From Sipunculus nudus (Eukaryota; Annelida; Sipuncula; Golfingiida; Sipunculidae): a DNA stretch of 64,000 nt. The position numbers and the translations under genes are program-made. The stretch is taken from contig CM049320.1 of the NCBI GenBank assembly GCA_026874595.1, forward strand, positions 50,110,714 to 50,174,713, written 5' to 3'. The notes under the pieces were generated by a model. It was not told the DNA's origin. It made no database searches and saw only the letters and a list, made by a program, of their open reading frames with translations. Below, one piece after another: positions 59,250 through 64,000 of the stretch. How positions within the stretch are numbered: position 1 is the first letter of the stretch; each line of letters starts with the position of its first letter.

Positions 59250-59735
59250 CATAATTTTAAAAGGAAATCTGATGTTCCTAACATGCTAGAAAATTCTACT
59301 AATTTCTCACCTTGATGTCAATTGAGTGATGTAATTTATCTTTTCTCCGAGTTGTTTCCTGCAACTACAGGACGCACCTCGGATGCAATTCATGACATAA
59401 ATGTGGGAGATGCTTCTCCTGTAAAACAACCATGCACCATATCGGGTTAATCCAATAAAATTAGAGATAAATCATCAGAAAGTAAAGTATATACAGGGTA
59501 ATGGCAAAGTTCCCAGCCAAAGCTTTTGGAGTTTGTTTGTGCATCAGCCAAATATGAGAATTTGTACAGATTACAGGAGAGTGAATGCTCTATCAAAGAC
59601 TGGTTCATATCCAATTCTCACTATGGACGACAAATCGGTTCAGCCAAATATGTCAGTAAATTTGATTTGCTGAAAGTTTTTTTGCAGGAACCTCTCTTTC
59701 AGACAACAAGACAGAATAACAAGATTTTTACACCA
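59250..59735 (+). pseudogene. Ty3/Gypsy retrotransposon reverse transcriptase remnant
   Basis: In shifting frames the plus strand reads LFSELFPATTGRTSDAIHDI then NVGDASPVKQ, then PYRVNPIKLE, then CTDYRRVNALSKTGSYPI, then IGSAKYVSKFDLLK. In this order they are the protease-RT linker and the first RT blocks of a Gypsy pol, up to the first catalytic aspartate region. At least three frame changes and several stops; the rest of pol and both LTRs are missing. Confidence 0.75.
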
Positions 59736-60370
59736 ATATATATATGTGTGTGTGGTGGTGTGTGGTGTGGTGTCAATAACAACAGAAACTAAAACCGGAT
59801 CGTCATTTTTTTTTTTAATTTACTGGCCGTTTTACCAGAGGCATATCAGCGAGTTTTGTCGGGACAGGGAGGAACATTGTAGTGTAGGCACTTACAGCGC
59901 TGACACATAGTGAACAATTAAGTGTCAAGCGATACAGCCTCCGGTGGGGAGAGTATATACTAAGTAAGTTTGCATGGAGCCATGCAAACCCTCTCAGACA
60001 CGAATATGCCTTGAGTAGCCTGAGGAAACCAAACAACAATTATCATTGATACAGATGTTTTGACTATGTTGGGACCAAAACTTATTGCTGACTGATCAGT
60101 ATGTAAGAGTGTATAGGCGCTTACTTTGAATGAAATCAGATATTGCTTCGTCTCTGTCGGGCTTATATTTAACTCAAGCATGGAAGGATGGCAACAACTA
60201 AACTCTTCGATTTCAAAGGATAAGAAACATCTACAGGCGCACATAACGGTGATATATCGTTATAATTTGATACATGTTAAGTTTATTTCCATATATGAAA
60301 ACAAGATTGTTTCTTCCTCGCACAACATGCACTCGTATTTCATGTTTAAGGTCCCTCCTTGTACCGCAGG
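59736..60370. other. Gene-free stretch
   Basis: GT-rich repeat at 59745-59772 and a T-run near 59808. No exon supported. Confidence 0.4.
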
Positions 60371-60472
60371 GTGAACTCTCCCCGCCAGACGGTCGACTTC
60401 CATCACAAATGAATCGATGGAGTGCGTACGTGTCATGTAATGAGGAAAGAGTACTTACAGGCGTGGTGTAAT
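60371..60472 (+). CDS. Candidate exon resembling half a sushi domain
   Basis: A strong acceptor, CCCTCCTTGTACCGCAG, precedes an open stretch reading GELSPPDGRLPSQMNRWSAY then VSCNEERVLTG. The PPDG...Y.SC....LTG pattern resembles the first half of a CCP module. A possible donor is near 60465 and another strong acceptor, TTTTTTATTGCAG, ends at 60640, but the text after it does not complete the domain in any frame I trust. Low confidence. Confidence 0.22.
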
Positions 60473-61084
60473 GTTGATGTGATTTAAAATAAAAGACTTT
60501 AGAAGGAAATTAATGCCTTTAAAATCTTTTATTTCTAAACCCCAATCGTTCATCATTTTAGTGAGGAAAATTACAGGTGCATGTGTAATTAATATTTATC
60601 ATGTGTTTATAAGATGGCAATTATGTTTTTTATTGCAGAGCCACCTCGAGGTGACAGGTATAACGCGTGCACATAAGCTATGTAGAGAGGACTCGCTAAC
60701 ATTTATGAATAGGGATGATAAATTCTCATCTACACATACTAAATACAGAAAACGTTGTAGATTTACATGGACTCGACCAAACAAAATAGATATTAACCTT
60801 GGGTGGCAGATATTAATGTTTAGATATGATACTGTTTATTATTATTCCCTCTCCTTGTCAAAATACTTTAAAGGATATACCTGATATTGAACATATTTGG
60901 TAACACTGCTTTTCATGACAGTAATTCTTAAACGAATGTTTTATAAAAAAAAAGAAACTGTAACTGATATTTATTTATATATATATATAGTGTGTGTTAC
61001 CTCCCACTGTTCCATGCTCTCTGACAGCTCAAGTTTCTGCTGTATGAACTGCATCAGCTGAATATATGCGTGTGTTCATAACAT

Positions 61085-61190
61085 AACTGACGCAATCATA
61101 AACATTACCTCATGAAATTTTCAGGGCATTTCGGGAATTGGGGAATGAAGAATCAGTTCAATTTGGTGTGGATCCGGCACATGATCCAGA
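61085..61190 (-). repeat. Dispersed repeat, inverse copy of 22336-22440
   Basis: Read on the minus strand, GGATCCACACCAAATTGAAC, TGATTCTTCATTCCCCAATT and CCCTGAAAATTTCATGAGGT follow in the same order as in the plus-strand copy. Confidence 0.55.
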
Positions 61191-61520
61191 ATCAGAAACC
61201 TCCTCAATTTATATTCTTGAATTTAAAGTCGCTTGCACAAAAATGAACCTCTTCTGCAAACTTAAATGACCGCTCAAAATAATTTTTCCAAAAGTAGTTG
61301 CAGGGAATTTTTAATACTTCCTTCTGAAAACTGAAATGACACCAAAATCAGCTACCTACCGTTTGTGCACCTTGCATTTGGCTCCATAACCCACCCCTTC
61401 TTCCGCTTGGCAAAGGAGTAAATAAAGCCAAATAAAAACATCTGTTTAAAGCGCTTTTATCCTATAAAGAGCGTAGTCAAATATCGGAATATCATATCAG
61501 AACACAATGGAAATTACCTC

Positions 61521-61522
<2 letters not shown>

Positions 61523-61560
<38 letters not shown>
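61523..61560. repeat. (AT)n microsatellite
   Basis: Uninterrupted AT dinucleotides. Confidence 0.9.
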
Positions 61561-61563
<3 letters not shown>

Positions 61564-64000
61564 TTTGCTTTTTGTCCTTTCTTTTTTATTGCTATTTTGA
61601 AAAAAAAAAAATCAAATCAATCTTCCTAAGCTTGAAAATTTAGATAGCTAATTAAAAAATTAGAAATACATTTCCAAAAGGCGAAAATTTTGTTCTGCTC
61701 GCAGTAGCACAGTAAAAGATGTCATGGAGTGGCTGCTTTCTTTTTTGTTTTACATATTATTCGGATTTTCTTTTTAAATATCTATGTCATGATCATCAGT
61801 AAGGAAGATACTTGCTTTCTGCCTCTTTATCCGTGGCTGAATTGGCGATTTTTCAGGAGTCGAAGTATCAGTGTGTTCATCAAGCGGTATTTTGTTCAAA
61901 TCCGTTTTGCGGATATACTCTATAATTCTGCAGTAGTCTATAGGATCCCCTCTATTTTCGACTGCACAAAGCCTTCTTTATCATCGAGAGTTGATTTCTT
62001 GAAGGTCAGGAATGGTCAAATATGTTGCTAGAACGAGTTTTAACCCCCAAAATTTCTTTGCATGATATGCTTGAGTATTCCTCCAGGAAGCAGGATACAT
62101 GTATATTCTAAACATACTCCTGAAGTAAGTCCTGGTGCTTAAAGACCGTTCTGTCTAGAACTAGGATCTAGTTTTTTAAAGTCATTAGACGGACACGGTT
62201 GAGTAGGTCTGGAACCACCGCCCCGGCCGTCTGTTTAGACTAAATATTTTAAAGTATCCAACAGACGTCATGCCAACCAAGTTAAGCCAACGAGGACGAG
62301 AGATCGCCACCTTTATACCCGCACCGGTGACACCCACAACCACAGAGGCAGAATCAGCATGCATCCCCTTCGCCGATCCTAGCAGCGGAGACCAGCCATG
62401 GCAGTCAAGAGCCGAACCCAATCAATGAAACGACAGAGCTTCTGATATAGTTTCTGCCATAAAGACAACTTTAGCATGTTTTTCGTCATAAGCCTTACAC
62501 TTGTATTGCGATATACAACTTCAATTGTATATCTAAGTGAGGGGAAACTATTTTTCATTGCTTCTTGTTCTTGCTTTTCCCATTAATCTGCTATCTAATA
62601 GAATAACATAAAACCAATCAATTGATCAGAAATATAATTATATTGTGTCAATTTATATTAATATATTTATTACATTGATTTTTTTTGGAAGTGGCTGAAC
62701 ATGCAGCCGGCATCCTGCCGGCTGTTTTGTTACTTCAACTTTTTAAAAATCTTTATTCACATGCCTCGGTTCAATAATTTCTTTACAGATTAATAATAAT
62801 TTTCGGTTGTAGATGGCGATACCGTTAACGAAGCACAACCACAAACAAGGGCGCCATCCAGAGGAGGCAGATATACAAAAAAGGCCATCTCCATGGCGAC
62901 TGGCTGTCTTTCCCTCCTTCAAAATCCCCATTCTTCAAGCAAATCGTACTTTTGCATTCCCTTCGTCAAGTGGGTATGCGTTCATCTCCATGAGTACATG
63001 TTTGTGTTATAATTAGTGTTCGGAACTGGTTGTATTATCATGTTTGATATTTGTCCCGGTTATATTTAATGACTTCTTTGTATGTAAACGTACATAATCG
63101 TTTGTGATCAATCAAACTTAGCAATGGGATTTCACTACATGCATACACTTGTATATACACTTTATTTCTCTTTCCAGATCTTAAATAAACTGCGTAATTT
63201 CTGCATGGTAACTTTTGTATTTGAAGATTCAGATTGAGAATAAATGGTCTCAAAGGCAACATTAAAATATATAGACTCCATCATTAAAGGGACATAATCA
63301 AAAGCAATATTATACCTATTCTTTTTTTTATAAACACAGTCCACGTGTGTCTGTTTACCATAACAAGGAGACATGACCGAAGGTCCAATTGTGCGTCGCT
63401 ACACGCTTTGTTTCAGCCAGCGGGAACATTTTTGGGCCAAGTCAGTCAGTGCATCTCCTGATTAACATCTGTTGTGGCCCCACGATGCACACCGCCCGCG
63501 CTGTGTTTTTGTTGACCCCTCTGATCGTGCCCGGTCCACTGTTTTTAACACTGATTTACAGGAGTAAGGAAACGGTTTCAAAGCAATATTTTGGCAGGTA
63601 CAGATTTATTTTAAAGGGAAAAAGCTATTTTTCGTAATAATTTAACATGCTTTATAGGAGATTGGGTCCCTTTAAGCATGTTTTCCATAGTATCATCCAA
63701 AACTTTACATGCAATTTCATACTGACATATTGTTTTCGTTCTGTTTGGTTATTTCTTTATAAATCAGATTATATACTGATGTTTAAGCATGTTATAAAAA
63801 CATATATACATAATTCCAAATTATACCTGACATATAGTTAATGACAAATAAACGATTTAAACATTTTTGGATAATAATTGTATAAATATTCCTTCTTTTA
63901 TGGTTAGAAAAACGCCAAAGTTTAATCTTGAATTAAAGGTTTTACTTTTTAATTTCCACGTCAACTGAATATTTTTCTACAATCACTTTGATTATAATTT

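Larger units (their letters stand above)
60641..63999. other. Gene-free stretch to the end of the window
   Basis: A dispersed-repeat copy (61085-61190, minus), an (AT)n tract (61523-61560), a GCCGGCATCCTGCCGGC hairpin (62706-62722) and a 52-codon ORF starting at 62270 without recognisable domains. Nothing else supported. Confidence 0.4.

Noticed and set aside
62270-62428. 52-codon plus-strand ORF with coding-like Pro/Thr-rich text
   Set aside because: No domain, no neighbouring exons and a similar-length frame on the other strand; too weak to call.
63389-63637. 82-residue frame with a hydrophobic FLLTPLIVPGPLFLTLIY segment
   Set aside because: Looked like one helix of a membrane receptor, but no family could be matched and no exon borders were convincing.
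1-63999. CRISPR arrays, bacterial operons, phage genes
   Set aside because: No regularly spaced identical repeats with unique spacers and no dense open frames. The tandem arrays seen are minisatellites and satellites of an animal genome.

Overview
The window looks like AT-rich nuclear DNA of an animal with a large, repeat-filled genome. Genes are split by long introns with GT..AG borders. There are no operons, ribosome-binding sites or bacterial signals. The gene content (a secreted PCSK9-tail-like/sushi protein, a small secreted PAN-like protein, a C-type lectin exon, a p24/TMED6-like cargo receptor) and the mixture of LINEs, hAT, Tigger, Gypsy and tRNA-derived SINEs suggest a marine lophotrochozoan, most likely a mollusc. 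That placement is inference.

Three spliced gene models could be built by joining exons whose splice phases match. (1) 2184-12135, plus strand: five exons, 231 residues, signal peptide, two PCSK9 C-terminal-like Cys-rich modules and one sushi (CCP) domain. (2) 35376-45776, plus strand: four exons, 238 residues, a TMED6-like p24 protein. (3) 56673-55736, minus strand: two exons, 98 residues, signal peptide and a PAN-like domain. A single C-type lectin exon with an A-run frameshift lies at 54847-54631 (minus). Two further coding candidates are weak: a 59-residue cysteine-rich ORF at 37603 and a half-sushi-like exon near 60371.

Most of the rest is repeats. 1-12 kb: gene 1, whose introns carry decayed LINE pieces and a ~150-bp tandem repeat. 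12-22 kb: minisatellite, an intact-ended non-autonomous hAT with 8-bp target duplication (16438-17338), and dispersed repeats. 22.9-25.1 kb: a decayed Jockey-superfamily LINE. 25.4-26.2 kb: a 37-bp minisatellite with higher-order structure. 28.8-30.1 kb: a 35-bp minisatellite and an inverted-repeat element built from short motif arrays. 31.5-33.8 kb: a nested insertion, a MITE inside a hAT inside a Tigger-like element. 35-46 kb: the TMED6-like gene with a GCGTA-rich MITE in intron 1. 46-64 kb: SINE heads, a Tigger transposase remnant, the lectin exon, the PAN gene, a Ty3/Gypsy remnant and microsatellites.

The genes do not form a pathway. Three of the four supported loci are predicted secreted or lectin-type proteins, of the sort often found in expanded innate-recognition families of invertebrates; the fourth is an early-secretory-pathway cargo receptor. 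All splicing is predicted by eye and no transcript evidence was available.
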